Shown here: piece by piece, positions 53,928 to 62,774 of the stretch
How positions within the stretch are numbered: the first letter of the stretch is position 1
How the letters are laid out: each line of letters begins with the position of its first letter
NCBI RefSeq assembly: GCF_035825295.1
Contig: NZ_JAYMGI010000002.1
Span: 5,633,501 to 5,697,500 of the forward strand
Direction of reading: 5' to 3'
DNA: 64,000 nucleotides
Source of the DNA: Actinacidiphila sp. DG2A-62
GTDB taxonomy: Bacteria; Actinomycetota; Actinomycetes; Streptomycetales; Streptomycetaceae
Program-made: the position numbers and the translations under genes
The notes under the pieces: model-generated
The model's database searches: none
The model's input: the letters and a program-made list of their open reading frames with translations, nothing else
Told to the model about the DNA's origin: nothing

Positions 53928-54776
53928 ATGCCCAGTGTCATCACGGTCACCGCGGACGACCTCGCGCTGCCCCTGGAGGACCAGGTGGTGCGGACCGCCG
54001 CCGCCCTGGACGCGCACGGCCACCTGGTGGCGCTCGCCGCCGACGACCCGGCCGAGCCGGCCCGCCGCCGCATGCACACCGTGCGCTCCGCGCTGGAGGC
54101 CGACCGGATCGCGATCGTCCCGCTGTCCCTGCCGCCGCTGGCCCGCACCCTGCTCGGCGAGCAGCTGCGCCAGCTGTCCGGCACCGACCTGGGCCCCGGC
54201 GTGCTGGCCGGCGCCGCCCGGCTGCTCGCCCACTACCTGCACTCCGGCGCGCTGCTCGGCTCGGTGGCCAAGCTCGACCGGGTGCCGGTGGGTCTGCGCA
54301 CGCACGTGAAGTCCCTCGTGCCCGGACGGCACTTCGCGGTCCTGGCGCACCCCGAGCCGTACCTCGGCCCGGCCGAGGCCGACCAGGTGCCGCCGGGCCC
54401 CGGCTACCAGACGCAGCTCGCGGTGGCCGGCACCGCGCTCGACCCGGCCTGGATCACCGGCCCGCTGGCCGCCGCCTGGCGCACCGCGCACCTGCGCGAG
54501 GTGCCGCTGCCCGCCGACTCCGCGCGGTGGTGGGGGACGTCGCGGCTGGTCGAGTTCACCGCCTACATCGCCGACGTGGGCATGCTCTACCAACTCGTCA
54601 CCTCGGTACGGCGCGACACCTGCACCTGGTGCGGGCTCGAAGTCATCGGCGACCAGTGCCTGTTCTGCGCCACCCGGCTGACCACGCGCAGCGCGCCCGC
54701 CAAGCACGCCGCCGCGCCGTCGCAGCGGGCGGTGGAGACCCCGCGCCGTCCCCAACTCGAACCCCACAAGCGATAG
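53928..54776 (+). CDS. hypothetical protein with zinc-ribbon, head of the Tad locus
   Basis: The 282-residue soluble protein starts PSVITVTADDLALPLEDQ and is largely alpha/beta. Near residues 225-250 it has CTWCGLEVIGDQCLFC, two CxxC pairs 9-10 residues apart that probably bind zinc. No membrane segment is seen. It lies 12 bases before cpaB, and a like-placed gene occurs in other streptomycete Tad loci as I recall. A regulatory or assembly role is only a guess. ATG 53928 has GGGGAGG ten bases upstream. Confidence 0.7.
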   Translation: MPSVITVTADDLALPLEDQVVRTAAALDAHGHLVALAADDPAEPARRRMHTVRSALEADRIAIVPLSLPPLARTLLGEQLRQLSGTDLGPGVLAGAARLLAHYLHSGALLGSVAKLDRVPVGLRTHVKSLVPGRHFAVLAHPEPYLGPAEADQVPPGPGYQTQLAVAGTALDPAWITGPLAAAWRTAHLREVPLPADSARWWGTSRLVEFTAYIADVGMLYQLVTSVRRDTCTWCGLEVIGDQCLFCATRLTTRSAPAKHAAAPSQRAVETPRRPQLEPHKR

Positions 54777-54788
54777 GTCCGCCCGCAC

Positions 54789-55511
54789 ATGAACTCACGT
54801 CAGCGCCGTGGTGTCGTCCTCCTGGTGGTCTCCGTGCTCTGCGCGGCGGCGGCCCTGGCCGGGGTGATCGCCGTCGTCTCCGACGCGCGCTCGCAGGTCG
54901 GACCGAAGGTCACCGCGTACGAACTCAGCGCGGACGTCCCCGCGTACACCGCGCTGACCGCCGGCAAGGTGCACCGGATATCGGTCCCCGAGCGCTGGCT
55001 GCCCGACACCGCGATCCGCGACACCGGCCAGTTCCAGGGCAAGATCGCCGCGGTGCCGCTGAAGAAGGGCTCGCTGCTGCAGTCCGACATGGTCGCCGCG
55101 CGGCCCGAACTCAAGCCGGGTCAGATGGAGATCGCCATCATGATCGACGCCGAGACCGGCGTGGCCGGCAAGATCACCCCCGGCGCCCGGGTCAACATCT
55201 TCGCCACCTTCGCCGGCAAGCGCGACAGCGACCCGGACGTCTCGAAGATCATCGTCTCCGGCGCCCAGGTCATCGACGTCGGCGAGATCAAGGCGTTCGA
55301 CAAGAACCAGGACGCCCAGCGGCTGTCCGACCAGGGCGTCCCGATCACCTTCGCGCTCGACGCCGCCGACGCCCAACGCGTCGCCTACGCCGAGTCGTTC
55401 GCCCGGCACGTCAGGCTCGCGCTGGTCGCCCCCGGCGACACCGCGCCGCCGCCGAGCGGCGACCGCACGTACACCCTGGCGGGCGACACGGCCTCCGGGA
55501 GCGCGCGATGA
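54789..55511 (+). CDS. cpaB: Flp pilus assembly protein CpaB (SAF domain)
   Basis: The 240-residue protein has an N-terminal membrane helix (VVLLVVSVLCAAAALAGVIAVV) and an SAF domain (VTAYELSADVPAYTALTAGKV, in part; PLKKGSLLQSDMV). The RcpC/CpaB C-terminal domain follows (MIDAETGVAGKITPGARVNI). In diderms CpaB works with the secretin; here, in a monoderm, it must serve an envelope role without one. It is outside the membrane. Next gene starts 58 bases on. Confidence 0.87.
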   Translation: MNSRQRRGVVLLVVSVLCAAAALAGVIAVVSDARSQVGPKVTAYELSADVPAYTALTAGKVHRISVPERWLPDTAIRDTGQFQGKIAAVPLKKGSLLQSDMVAARPELKPGQMEIAIMIDAETGVAGKITPGARVNIFATFAGKRDSDPDVSKIIVSGAQVIDVGEIKAFDKNQDAQRLSDQGVPITFALDAADAQRVAYAESFARHVRLALVAPGDTAPPPSGDRTYTLAGDTASGSAR

Positions 55512-55569
55512 GCCGCGGGACCGGAGCCGGCGCCGCTCGCCAGGACCGCACCGCAAGGGGGTGGAGAGC

Positions 55570-57147
55570 GTGACCGTACGCATCCTCGCCGGCACCGCCG
55601 ACCCCGACACCGCGCGGGCGCTGACCGGACTGCTCGGCCAACTCCCCGGCGTGGAACCGGGAACCGCGCTGCCGGACTCCGCCGCGCTGCTCGACGCGCT
55701 GGCCGGCGCCGCCGAGACCGGCCTGGACGAACTGCCCGAAGTCGTCGTCGTGCACGACGGGATAGGCCCGATGCCGGCCCTGGACCTGGTCCGGGAGATC
55801 TCGCTGCGCTACCCCTCCACCGGCGTGGTGCTGCTCACCGCCGACGGCAGCCCGATGATGCTCGCCGCCGCGATGAACTCCGGCGCCCGCGGCGTCATCG
55901 GACTCCCGCTGTCCTACGACGAGTTGGGCGTCCGGGTGGAGGCCGCGGCGACCTGGGCGGCCGGCGTGCGGCGACACCTGGGCCCCGGCCGCGGCGGCGC
56001 CTCGGCGCTGCCCGCGACGGCCGGCGGCACGCTGATCGCGGTGGCCGGCGCCAAGGGCGGCGTCGGCGCCACCGTCACCGCCGTGCACCTCGCGCTCGCC
56101 GCGCACGCCTCGGGCCGCTCCACCGCACTGGTCGACCTGGACCTGCAGAGCGGCGACGTCGCCTCCTACCTGGACGTGCAGTTCCGCCGCTCGGTCGCCG
56201 ACCTCGCCGACATCGCGGAGGTCTCCTCCCGGGTGCTCGGCGACGCGATGTACGTCCACGAGGCCGGCCCCGCGCTGCTGCTGGCCCCCGCGGACGGCGA
56301 ACGCGGCGAGGAGGTCACCGACCGCACCGCCCGCCTGGTGCTGACCGCGCTCCGGCAGCGCTACGACGTGGTGGTGGTCGACTGCGGCACCCAGGTCACC
56401 AGCGCCAACGCGGTGGCCGTCGAGACCGCCGACACCGCGGTGCTGGTCACCACGCCCGACGTCATCGCGGTCCGCGCGGCCAAGCGGATGGTGCGGATGT
56501 GGGACCGGCTGCAGATCCGCAAGCCGCAGGACACCACGCTCGCGGTCAACCGGCACAGCCGGGCCGGCGAGATCCAGCCCTCGCTGATCGCCCGCATCAC
56601 CGGCACGCGGATGGCCGCGGCGGCCGTGCCGGCCGCCTACCGCGAACTGCAGGCCGTCATCGACGCCGGCCAGCTCCAGGACCTCGACGCGCGCTCCACG
56701 GTACGGGCCGGCATCCACGCGCTGGCCGTCGAACTCGGCATCGTCCAGGGCGAGTCCGCGCCGGCGCCGCGCGGCAGGAAGCAGCGCCGCGCGGACCGCG
56801 ACCGGGGCCAGGTCACCCTGGAGGCGCTCGGCATGACGCCGATCATCCTGATCACGCTCATCCTGGTCTGGCAGGCGGTGCTGGCCGGCTACACCTTCAC
56901 CCTCGCGGGCAACGCCGCGGACAAGGCGGCCCGCGCCGCGGCGGTTGGCGCCGACGCGGGGGCCGCGGCCCGCAGCGACGTCCCCGGCGCCTGGGACATG
57001 ACCGGCCCCACGGTCACCCGCACCGCCGACCACTCCGTCGACGTCACCCTCGGTCTCAGGGTCCCCGTCCTCTTCCCCGGAGGCATCGACTTCCCCTTCA
57101 CCGCCCACGCCCACACCCGCACCCCCGACGAATCGACCCGCCCATGA
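55570..57147 (+). CDS. CpaE/TadZ-like ATPase fused to a TadE pseudopilin
   Basis: The 525-residue protein has a receiver-like domain (about 1-135; VVVVHDGIGPMPALDLVREI) and a MinD/ParA-type ATPase (about 145-390). Its Walker A is AGAKGGVGAT, lacking the usual second lysine, as in some TadZ proteins; VDLDLQSGDVASYL and VVVVDCGTQV follow. A basic linker leads to Gly413-Gln-Val-Thr-Leu-Glu418, a prepilin-peptidase site (G/xxxxE). A membrane helix (LITLILVWQAVLAGYTF) and a TadE tail follow. ATPases and TadE are separate genes in most Tad loci. GTG 55570 is preferred to 55561 by ribosome-binding-site spacing. Confidence 0.85.
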   Translation: MTVRILAGTADPDTARALTGLLGQLPGVEPGTALPDSAALLDALAGAAETGLDELPEVVVVHDGIGPMPALDLVREISLRYPSTGVVLLTADGSPMMLAAAMNSGARGVIGLPLSYDELGVRVEAAATWAAGVRRHLGPGRGGASALPATAGGTLIAVAGAKGGVGATVTAVHLALAAHASGRSTALVDLDLQSGDVASYLDVQFRRSVADLADIAEVSSRVLGDAMYVHEAGPALLLAPADGERGEEVTDRTARLVLTALRQRYDVVVVDCGTQVTSANAVAVETADTAVLVTTPDVIAVRAAKRMVRMWDRLQIRKPQDTTLAVNRHSRAGEIQPSLIARITGTRMAAAAVPAAYRELQAVIDAGQLQDLDARSTVRAGIHALAVELGIVQGESAPAPRGRKQRRADRDRGQVTLEALGMTPIILITLILVWQAVLAGYTFTLAGNAADKAARAAAVGADAGAAARSDVPGAWDMTGPTVTRTADHSVDVTLGLRVPVLFPGGIDFPFTAHAHTRTPDESTRP

Positions 57148-57668
57148 GGCCCCCTCAGTCGGCAACGCCCCGCAAGGGGCACTCAGGGGCGCGGGGCCGT
57201 GCCGAATACGCGGCTGCCGCGGCGTGCGCGCGACCGGCCACGGCGGCGCAGCAGTCGGCGACGCCCGCGAGGGGGCAGGACCGCAGCCGCCGCCGTCACC
57301 TCGACCGGAGGTCGCAGCGCGGCGTCGCGTCGTTGGAGTACCTCGGCATGCTCCCCTTCCTCCTCCTGATCGCCCTCGCGGCGATCCAACTGGGCCTCGC
57401 CGCCTACTGCGCGGAACAGGCCCGCACCGCGGCCCGCACCGCCGCCCGTACCGCCTCCGAGCCGGACCCGCACGCCGACCCCGCCCAGGCCGGGCGGGAC
57501 GCCGTCAGCGGATGGGTCGACCCCGCCATCACCCTCGGCAGCGGCGACGCCACCGCCTCCGTCAAGGCCACCGCCCGGGTCGACGTGCCCTCCGTCCTCC
57601 CGGGAATCTCGATCTTCGGACCGATCGAGCGCTCCGCCACGATGCCGAAGGAGGACACGACGCCGTGA
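57144..57668 (+). CDS. TadE-like pseudopilin
   Basis: The 174-residue protein has a 60-residue basic N-terminal extension, then the prepilin motif RGVASLEYLGM (cleavage after Gly60) and a membrane helix (LPFLLLIALAAIQLGLAAY). A periplasm-like domain follows (VSGWVDPAITLGSGDATAS). The long leader is unusual. Its start has CAAGGGGCACTCAGGGGCGC, part of the GGGGCGCGGGG repeat family, read in frame. ATG 57144 overlaps the previous stop; no other start fits. It is coupled to tadA by GTGA. Confidence 0.82.
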   Translation: MRPPQSATPRKGHSGARGRAEYAAAAACARPATAAQQSATPARGQDRSRRRHLDRRSQRGVASLEYLGMLPFLLLIALAAIQLGLAAYCAEQARTAARTAARTASEPDPHADPAQAGRDAVSGWVDPAITLGSGDATASVKATARVDVPSVLPGISIFGPIERSATMPKEDTTP

Positions 57669-58999
57669 GTCTCCGCGCCCGCCTCGCCACCGAGGAAGCG
57701 ACCCCGCAGACCCAGGAAGGCCACCTGGTGGCCGTCTACCGGGCCAAGCTGCTCCAGGAGATCGACCTCGCGGAGATGTCCGCGCTGTCGCCCGCCGAGC
57801 GCCGCGCCCGCCTCGAACGCGTCCTCGGCCACATCATCAGCCGCGAGGGCCCGGTGCTGTCCACCGCCGAACGCGGCGCGCTGATCCGCCGGGTGGTCGA
57901 CGAGGCGCTCGGCCTCGGCATCCTCGAACCCCTCCTCGAAGACCCGTCGATCACCGAGATCATGGTCAACGGCCCCGACCGGATCTACGTCGAACGCGGC
58001 GGCCGGGTCGAGCCGGTCGCCGCCCGCTTCTCCTCCGCGGAGCAGCTGCTGCAGACCATCGAGCGCATCGTCTCCACCGTCAACCGCCGCGTGGACGAGT
58101 CCAATCCGATGGTCGACGCCCGGCTGCCGTCCGGCGAGCGGGTCAACGTGATCATCCCGCCGCTGTCGCTGACCGGCCCCACGCTGACCATCCGCCGCTT
58201 CCCCCGCGCCTACACCCTCCAGGAGCTGATCGGACTCGGCACGCTGGACGAGCACATGCTGATGCTGCTCGCCTCGTTCGTCCGGGCCCGCTGCAACATC
58301 ATCGTCAGCGGCGGCACCGGCTCGGGCAAGACCACCCTGCTCAACGCGCTGTCCGGGCTGATCCCCGACGGCGAGCGGATCATCACCGTCGAGGACGCCG
58401 CCGAACTCCAGCTCCAGCAGGAGCACGTGATCCGGCTGGAGTCCCGCCCGCCGAACGTCGAGGGCGAGGGCCGGATCACCATCCGCGACCTGGTCCGCAA
58501 CTCGCTGCGGATGCGCCCCGACCGGATCATCGTCGGCGAGGTCCGCGGCGGCGAGACCCTCGACATGCTCCAGGCGATGTCCACCGGACACGACGGCTCG
58601 CTGGCCACCGTGCACGCCAACTCCGCGGAGGACGCGGTGCTCCGGCTGCAGACGCTCGCCTCGATGAGCGAGGTCAAGATCCCCTTCGAGGCGCTGCGCG
58701 ACCAGATCAACTCCGCGGTGGACGTGATCGTCCAGCTGCACCGCCACATCGACGGCACCCGCAGGATCCAGGAGATCGCCGTGCTCTCCTCGCGCGGCCG
58801 CGACGTCTTCCGGCTCACCTCCGCGACCACCTTCCGCGCCGAGCCGCTCGGCGTCGACCGGATCGTCCGCGGCTGGTACGAGCACCGGCCGGTGCCCCGC
58901 GACATCGGCGAACGCCTCTACCTGGCCGGCGAGCACGTGCCCGCCGCGTTCGGCGTCGGCGCGAGCGAGCTGGAACTCGACAGCAGGGAGGCGAAGTGA
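57665..58999 (+). CDS. tadA: Tad/Flp pilus assembly ATPase
   Basis: The 444-residue CpaF-type secretion ATPase drives pilus polymerisation as a hexamer. It has SITEIMVNGPDRIYVERGG, NVIIPPLSLTGPTLTIRRF, Walker A SGGTGSGKTTLLNAL (about 213-227), the Asp box IITVEDAAELQL, Walker B RPDRIIVGEVRGGE and the His box TGHDGSLATVHANS. Length is standard. GTG 57665 overlaps the preceding stop, and its stop overlaps tadB. Confidence 0.95.
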   Translation: MSLRARLATEEATPQTQEGHLVAVYRAKLLQEIDLAEMSALSPAERRARLERVLGHIISREGPVLSTAERGALIRRVVDEALGLGILEPLLEDPSITEIMVNGPDRIYVERGGRVEPVAARFSSAEQLLQTIERIVSTVNRRVDESNPMVDARLPSGERVNVIIPPLSLTGPTLTIRRFPRAYTLQELIGLGTLDEHMLMLLASFVRARCNIIVSGGTGSGKTTLLNALSGLIPDGERIITVEDAAELQLQQEHVIRLESRPPNVEGEGRITIRDLVRNSLRMRPDRIIVGEVRGGETLDMLQAMSTGHDGSLATVHANSAEDAVLRLQTLASMSEVKIPFEALRDQINSAVDVIVQLHRHIDGTRRIQEIAVLSSRGRDVFRLTSATTFRAEPLGVDRIVRGWYEHRPVPRDIGERLYLAGEHVPAAFGVGASELELDSREAK

Positions 59000-60045
59000 G
59001 CGCGCCGCACGCCGCCTCGGCGCCACCGGCACACCAACTCGGCGGCATACTCGGCTGGCCGACGCCGGGCCGCGGCCGGGTCCCGCTGGCCGCACCCGCG
59101 TTCGCCTCCGGACCGTACCCGCTGCTGGTGCTGCTGCTCAGTGCCGTCGCGCTGGTGCTCGGGGTGTGGGGCCTGCACGCCTGGAGCGGCGGCAAGGCCG
59201 ACCGGGCGGCGCTGGTCGAGCGGCTGGCCGGCGGCGAAGGCGGCGACGGGCGCGGCAGCCAGGCGCCGTTCGCCGCCCTGGACCGCCGGGTGCGCCGCTA
59301 CGCCTGGGGTCGCCGGCTGGCCGGACGGCTCGCCGCGACCGGCACCACCCTCACCCCCGGCCAGTTCACCGCCGCCGTGGCCGGACTGGTGGCCGCCGCC
59401 TGGCTGGTCGCCGCGCTGGTGCTCGCGCCGTTTTTCGGACCCATCGCCGCACTGATCGCCGCGTGGACCGGCTACTCGTACCTGGAGTGGCGGCGCAAGG
59501 TCCGCAACGAGCGCTTCATCGCCCAACTCCCCGACCTGGCCCGGGTGCTGGCCAACGCCACCCAGGCCGGCCTGGCGCTGCGCACCGCCGTCGCGCTGGC
59601 CGCCGACGAGCTGGACGCCCCGGCGGGCGAGGAGTTGAAGCAGGTCGCCGACGCGATGGCGCTCGGCCACTCCGTCGAGGACGCCCTCGGCGAACTCCAG
59701 CAGCGCCTGCCCAGCCGGGAGTTGATCGTCCTGGTCTCCACCCTGGTGCTCTCCAGCCGGGCCGGCGGCTCGGTCGTGGAGTCGCTGCGCAACCTCACCG
59801 TCACCCTGGAGGAGCGCAAGGAGACCCGCCGCGAGGTGCGCACCCAGATGTCGCAGATCACCGTCACCGCCTACGCCGTGCCGGTGATGGGCCTCGGCTC
59901 GCTGCTGCTCATCGACCGCATCATGCCGGGCGCGGTGAGCGCGATGACCGGCTCCACCGTCGGCCGCATCTGCGTGCTGATCTCGCTGGGCCTGTACGTG
60001 GTGGGGTTCGCGCTCATCCGCCGCATGTCCCGGATCGACGTATGA
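58996..60045 (+). CDS. tadB: Tad inner-membrane protein TadB
   Basis: The 349-residue protein has an N-terminal helix (LLVLLLSAVALVLGVWGL), a pair of central helices (VAGLVAAAWLVAALVLAPFFGPIAALIA, in part) and the T2SF cytoplasmic domain (LPDLARVLANATQAGLALRTAVALAADEL, in part). Two more helices lie near the C-terminus. Together with TadC it forms the membrane platform for the pilus. GTG 58996 overlaps the tadA stop. Confidence 0.92.
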   Translation: MSAPHAASAPPAHQLGGILGWPTPGRGRVPLAAPAFASGPYPLLVLLLSAVALVLGVWGLHAWSGGKADRAALVERLAGGEGGDGRGSQAPFAALDRRVRRYAWGRRLAGRLAATGTTLTPGQFTAAVAGLVAAAWLVAALVLAPFFGPIAALIAAWTGYSYLEWRRKVRNERFIAQLPDLARVLANATQAGLALRTAVALAADELDAPAGEELKQVADAMALGHSVEDALGELQQRLPSRELIVLVSTLVLSSRAGGSVVESLRNLTVTLEERKETRREVRTQMSQITVTAYAVPVMGLGSLLLIDRIMPGAVSAMTGSTVGRICVLISLGLYVVGFALIRRMSRIDV

Positions 60046-60103
60046 GGGCCGCCGTGACGCTTGGGAGCCGGGGGACGTTCGGGAGCCGGGGGAGGGGGCC
60101 GCG

Positions 60104-61003
60104 GTGACGCTGCTCGGGATCGGCCTGGCGCTGGGCCTCGCGCTGTGCGTGGTCGGCGTGGTCTACGCGGTCGCCATGATGCGGGCGGAGGTCAAACTCC
60201 CCGAGGACCTGCAACTCGCGCTGGAGGTCGGCAGCACCCGGACCACCCGCACCGGCAACGCGATCGACCGCCTCGGCATGCGCTGGTCGCCCGCGGTGAT
60301 GCGGCTGATGGGCCCGGCCCGGGTGGCGAGGACGCGGTCCAGGATCGAGCACGCCGGCCACCCGTACGGCCTGACCGTCGAGCGCTACGCCGCGCGCCGC
60401 GCGGTCTACGGCTTCCTCGGCGGGATCGCCGCGCTGCTGCTGATCAGCCGCGCCCAGTGGCTGCTCGCACTGCTGCTGCTGGCCTACGCCTGGTGGTGGG
60501 CGGACCTGGGCATCTGGCTGGCGGTCCGGCGCCGCCGCGACGACATCGAGCGGACCCTGCCGGACTTCCTCGACGTGCTCGCGGTCGTGGTCAGCGCCGG
60601 CCTCGGCTTCCGGCAGGCGCTGGAACGCGTCAACTCCGTGTACCAGGGCCCCTGGTCGGACGAGATCCGGATCGCGCTGCGCCAGCTCGACGTCGGCGTC
60701 AGCCGCCGCGACGCCTTCGACCAGCTGCGCCGACGCAACCGCAGCGAACAGGTGGGGCAGTTCGTCACCGCGCTCCAGCAGGGCGAGGAACTGGGCGCGC
60801 CGATCGCCCGCACGCTGCTGCAGATCGCCGCGGACATGCGCCGTACCGAGGCGCAGAACGCCCGCCGCCGGGCCGCCCGGATGGTCCCGCGGGCCACCCT
60901 CGTGGTCACGGTGGTGCTGGTCCCGGCGACCATGATCCTGCTCATCGCCGGCACGGTGATCGGCAGCCAGATCCACTTCCACGACCTCTTCGGCGGCAGC
61001 TGA
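60104..61003 (+). CDS. tadC: Tad inner-membrane protein TadC
   Basis: The 299-residue protein has the T2SF domain (LPDFLDVLAVVVSAGLGFRQALERV, in part; FVTALQQGEELGAPIARTL) flanked by helices (LGIGLALGLALCVVGVVYAV; VVTVVLVPATMILLIAGTVIG). GTG 60104 has GGAGGGGG upstream. The 58-base gap before it contains a near copy of its own start (GCCGCCGTGACGCT) and a duplicated GGGAGCCGGGGG, so a small duplication separated it from tadB. Confidence 0.92.
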   Translation: MTLLGIGLALGLALCVVGVVYAVAMMRAEVKLPEDLQLALEVGSTRTTRTGNAIDRLGMRWSPAVMRLMGPARVARTRSRIEHAGHPYGLTVERYAARRAVYGFLGGIAALLLISRAQWLLALLLLAYAWWWADLGIWLAVRRRRDDIERTLPDFLDVLAVVVSAGLGFRQALERVNSVYQGPWSDEIRIALRQLDVGVSRRDAFDQLRRRNRSEQVGQFVTALQQGEELGAPIARTLLQIAADMRRTEAQNARRRAARMVPRATLVVTVVLVPATMILLIAGTVIGSQIHFHDLFGGS

Positions 61004-61174
61004 TGCCCCCGCCGATCCCGCCGGCACCCCGGCCGCGCCCCCCGGACCGACCGCCGCACCGCGGCAGGCGTGAACGCGGTCACGGAGGGGGAGTTGATTC
61101 CGTGACGGGGGTGCCACAGATCGTGATCAACCGTCATGCTGACACAAGGGCAACCAGGGATGGGGCTGACAGTG

Positions 61175-61372
61175 ATGAAAAGGTGGGGACTTCGGCTCCT
61201 CGCGGCCGTGGCGCCACGCCACCGGGACGCGGGGCAGACGTCGCTGGAATATCTCGGCATCGCCGTGGTGATCGTGGTGATCATCGGTGTGCTGGCGGGC
61301 ACGACCAGTATCGGCAGCGCGATCCTCACCGCGATCCTGGACAAGATCACCGCGATCGCCGGTTCCGGCTGA
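61175..61372 (+). CDS. flp: Flp major pilin
   Basis: The 65-residue prepilin has a short basic leader, the cleavage motif AGQTSLEYLGI (after Gly20) and the hydrophobic stretch IAVVIVVIIGVLAG, giving a 45-residue mature pilin. Glu5 and Tyr6 of the mature form are as in Flp pilins. ATG 61175 has GGGG nine bases upstream; ATG 61160 or 61136 would lengthen the leader. Gly/Thr/Ile-rich tail (TSIGSAILTAILDKITAIAG) is typical. Confidence 0.88.
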   Translation: MKRWGLRLLAAVAPRHRDAGQTSLEYLGIAVVIVVIIGVLAGTTSIGSAILTAILDKITAIAGSG

Positions 61373-61965
61373 TCCCGCCGCCCGGCCGGCGCGACCGCGG
61401 CCAGACCATCGGGATCTACATCGTCGCGATGGCGGCGCTGTTCTTCCTGGCGTTCGCCTACTTCGCGGTCGGCCAGGCAGCCGACGCGCGCAGCGGCGCG
61501 CAGACCGCGGCGGACGCGGCCGCGCTGGCCGCGGCCCGCGCCGAGCGCGACGCCGCGCACGACGCGTTCCTGGCCGCGCTGCTGTCCGGCGACGACACCG
61601 CGCTGCACGACCTGCTGCTGGACCCCGCGGGGCTCGGCGACCCGTGCGCGGCCGCCGCCGACTACGCCGAGCAGAACCACGCGACGGTGGTCCCCGGGAG
61701 CTGCCAACCGGTGCAGGACCCGCCCGGGTTCACCGTCGAGGTGGTGCGGACACCGTCGGTGGGCAAGAGCGTGGTGAAGGGCACGGAGGACATCCACGCC
61801 CGCGCCACGGCCACCGCGGTGATCGAACCGCGGTGCGGCGTGGGGCAGGTGAGCGGGCACACCATCGACTTCTCCTGCGACGGCGGCCCGTTGGCGGTGG
61901 ACCCCACCGCGCCGGGCTTCACGCTGGACCTGTCCGCTTTCTACTCCGTCCACCTGAGCCGGTGA
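61369..61965 (+). CDS. TadG-like pseudopilin, probable CTG start
   Basis: The ~198-residue protein has a short basic N-terminus (PPPGRRDRGQTIGIY) and a membrane helix (IVAMAALFFLAFAYFAVGQAA), followed by TadG-like ADARSGAQTAADAAALAAAR. The mature site G/QTIGIY lacks Glu5, so processing is uncertain. No ATG, GTG or TTG occurs in frame between the Flp stop and the helix. The best candidate is CTG 61369, overlapping that stop (CTGA). A missing base in the assembly is the alternative. The outer domain has four cysteines. Confidence 0.75.
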   Translation: MIPPPGRRDRGQTIGIYIVAMAALFFLAFAYFAVGQAADARSGAQTAADAAALAAARAERDAAHDAFLAALLSGDDTALHDLLLDPAGLGDPCAAAADYAEQNHATVVPGSCQPVQDPPGFTVEVVRTPSVGKSVVKGTEDIHARATATAVIEPRCGVGQVSGHTIDFSCDGGPLAVDPTAPGFTLDLSAFYSVHLSR

Positions 61966-61966
61966 G

Positions 61967-61998
61967 ACCGTGGAGCCGTGGAGCCGTGGGGCCGTGGG
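61967..61998. repeat. nine-base tandem repeats
   Basis: GTGGAGCCGTGGAGCCGTGG and following copies are about four units of nine or ten bases (GTGGAGCC/GTGGGGCC). They lie between the TadG and lipoprotein genes. No role is visible. Confidence 0.6.
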
Positions 61999-62083
61999 GC
62001 CAGTGACGACCGTAGGAGCGGGGAGCGCCGCGGCACCGGCGAGGGCCGCGGCGGCGGGCACGCATCGGGGAGATCGGGGAGAC

Positions 62084-62770
62084 ATGGGGACGGCACGGAT
62101 GGCGCGGACGGCAGGGACGACACCGGCAGCGCGGCCGGCACCGGCGCCGCAGGCGGCGCGCATGCCGGCGGCGGCGCTGACGCCACGTGGAAGGAGGGCG
62201 GCGGCGGGCCTGGCGCTCACGGCGGCGGTCGCCCTGGCCGTCACCGGCTGCGGGGGCGGCGGGGGAGGAGGCTCGAAGGACGACCCGAAGCCGCCCTCCG
62301 CCACGGCCGGCCGGCAGGCGGGCGGCGGCACGGCGGACACCGCGTCCCCGTCGGTCACGCCCACCCAGGTGCTCGCCCAGCTCAAGGGGGAGGACGACGT
62401 CATGGTCACCATCAACTCGGCGGTACGCGACCAGGACGGCTTCGTCACCGTCCAGGGCTCGATCGCCAACAACGGCACCTCGCCGTTCAACGCGGTGAAC
62501 TGGATGGGTCAGGAGACCGCCCTGGCCCGCTCCGGACCCTCGGTGGCCGGCGCGGTGCTCGTCGACGAAGCCGGCAAGAAGCGGTACTACGTGCTGCGCG
62601 ACACCGACGGCCGGTGTCTGTGCACGATGGGGCTCGTCGGCATCAAGCCGAAGGAGACGCGGCCCTTCTTCGCCCAGTTCCCCGCGCCGCCCGCGGACAC
62701 CACCCAGGTGGACTTCGAACTGCCCACCATGCCGCCCGCGAAGATCACGCTGTCCGATGGGGAGGGGTGA
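62084..62770 (+). CDS. lipoprotein of the Tad locus
   Basis: The 228-residue protein has a long N-terminal region, then RRAAAGLALTAAVALAVTGC, with the lipobox LAVTGC near residue 84, followed by Gly and Ser/Pro linker. The domain (VMVTINSAVRDQDGFVTVQGS, in part; LRDTDGRCLCTMGLVGIKP) resembles a small extracellular immunoglobulin-like or copper-chaperone-like fold. It has no known motif. The start is uncertain: ATG 62084, 62099 or 62162, the last giving a normal-length signal peptide. The ompA-like gene follows after four bases. Confidence 0.75.
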   Translation: MGTARMARTAGTTPAARPAPAPQAARMPAAALTPRGRRAAAGLALTAAVALAVTGCGGGGGGGSKDDPKPPSATAGRQAGGGTADTASPSVTPTQVLAQLKGEDDVMVTINSAVRDQDGFVTVQGSIANNGTSPFNAVNWMGQETALARSGPSVAGAVLVDEAGKKRYYVLRDTDGRCLCTMGLVGIKPKETRPFFAQFPAPPADTTQVDFELPTMPPAKITLSDGEG

Positions 62771-62774
62771 CCCG

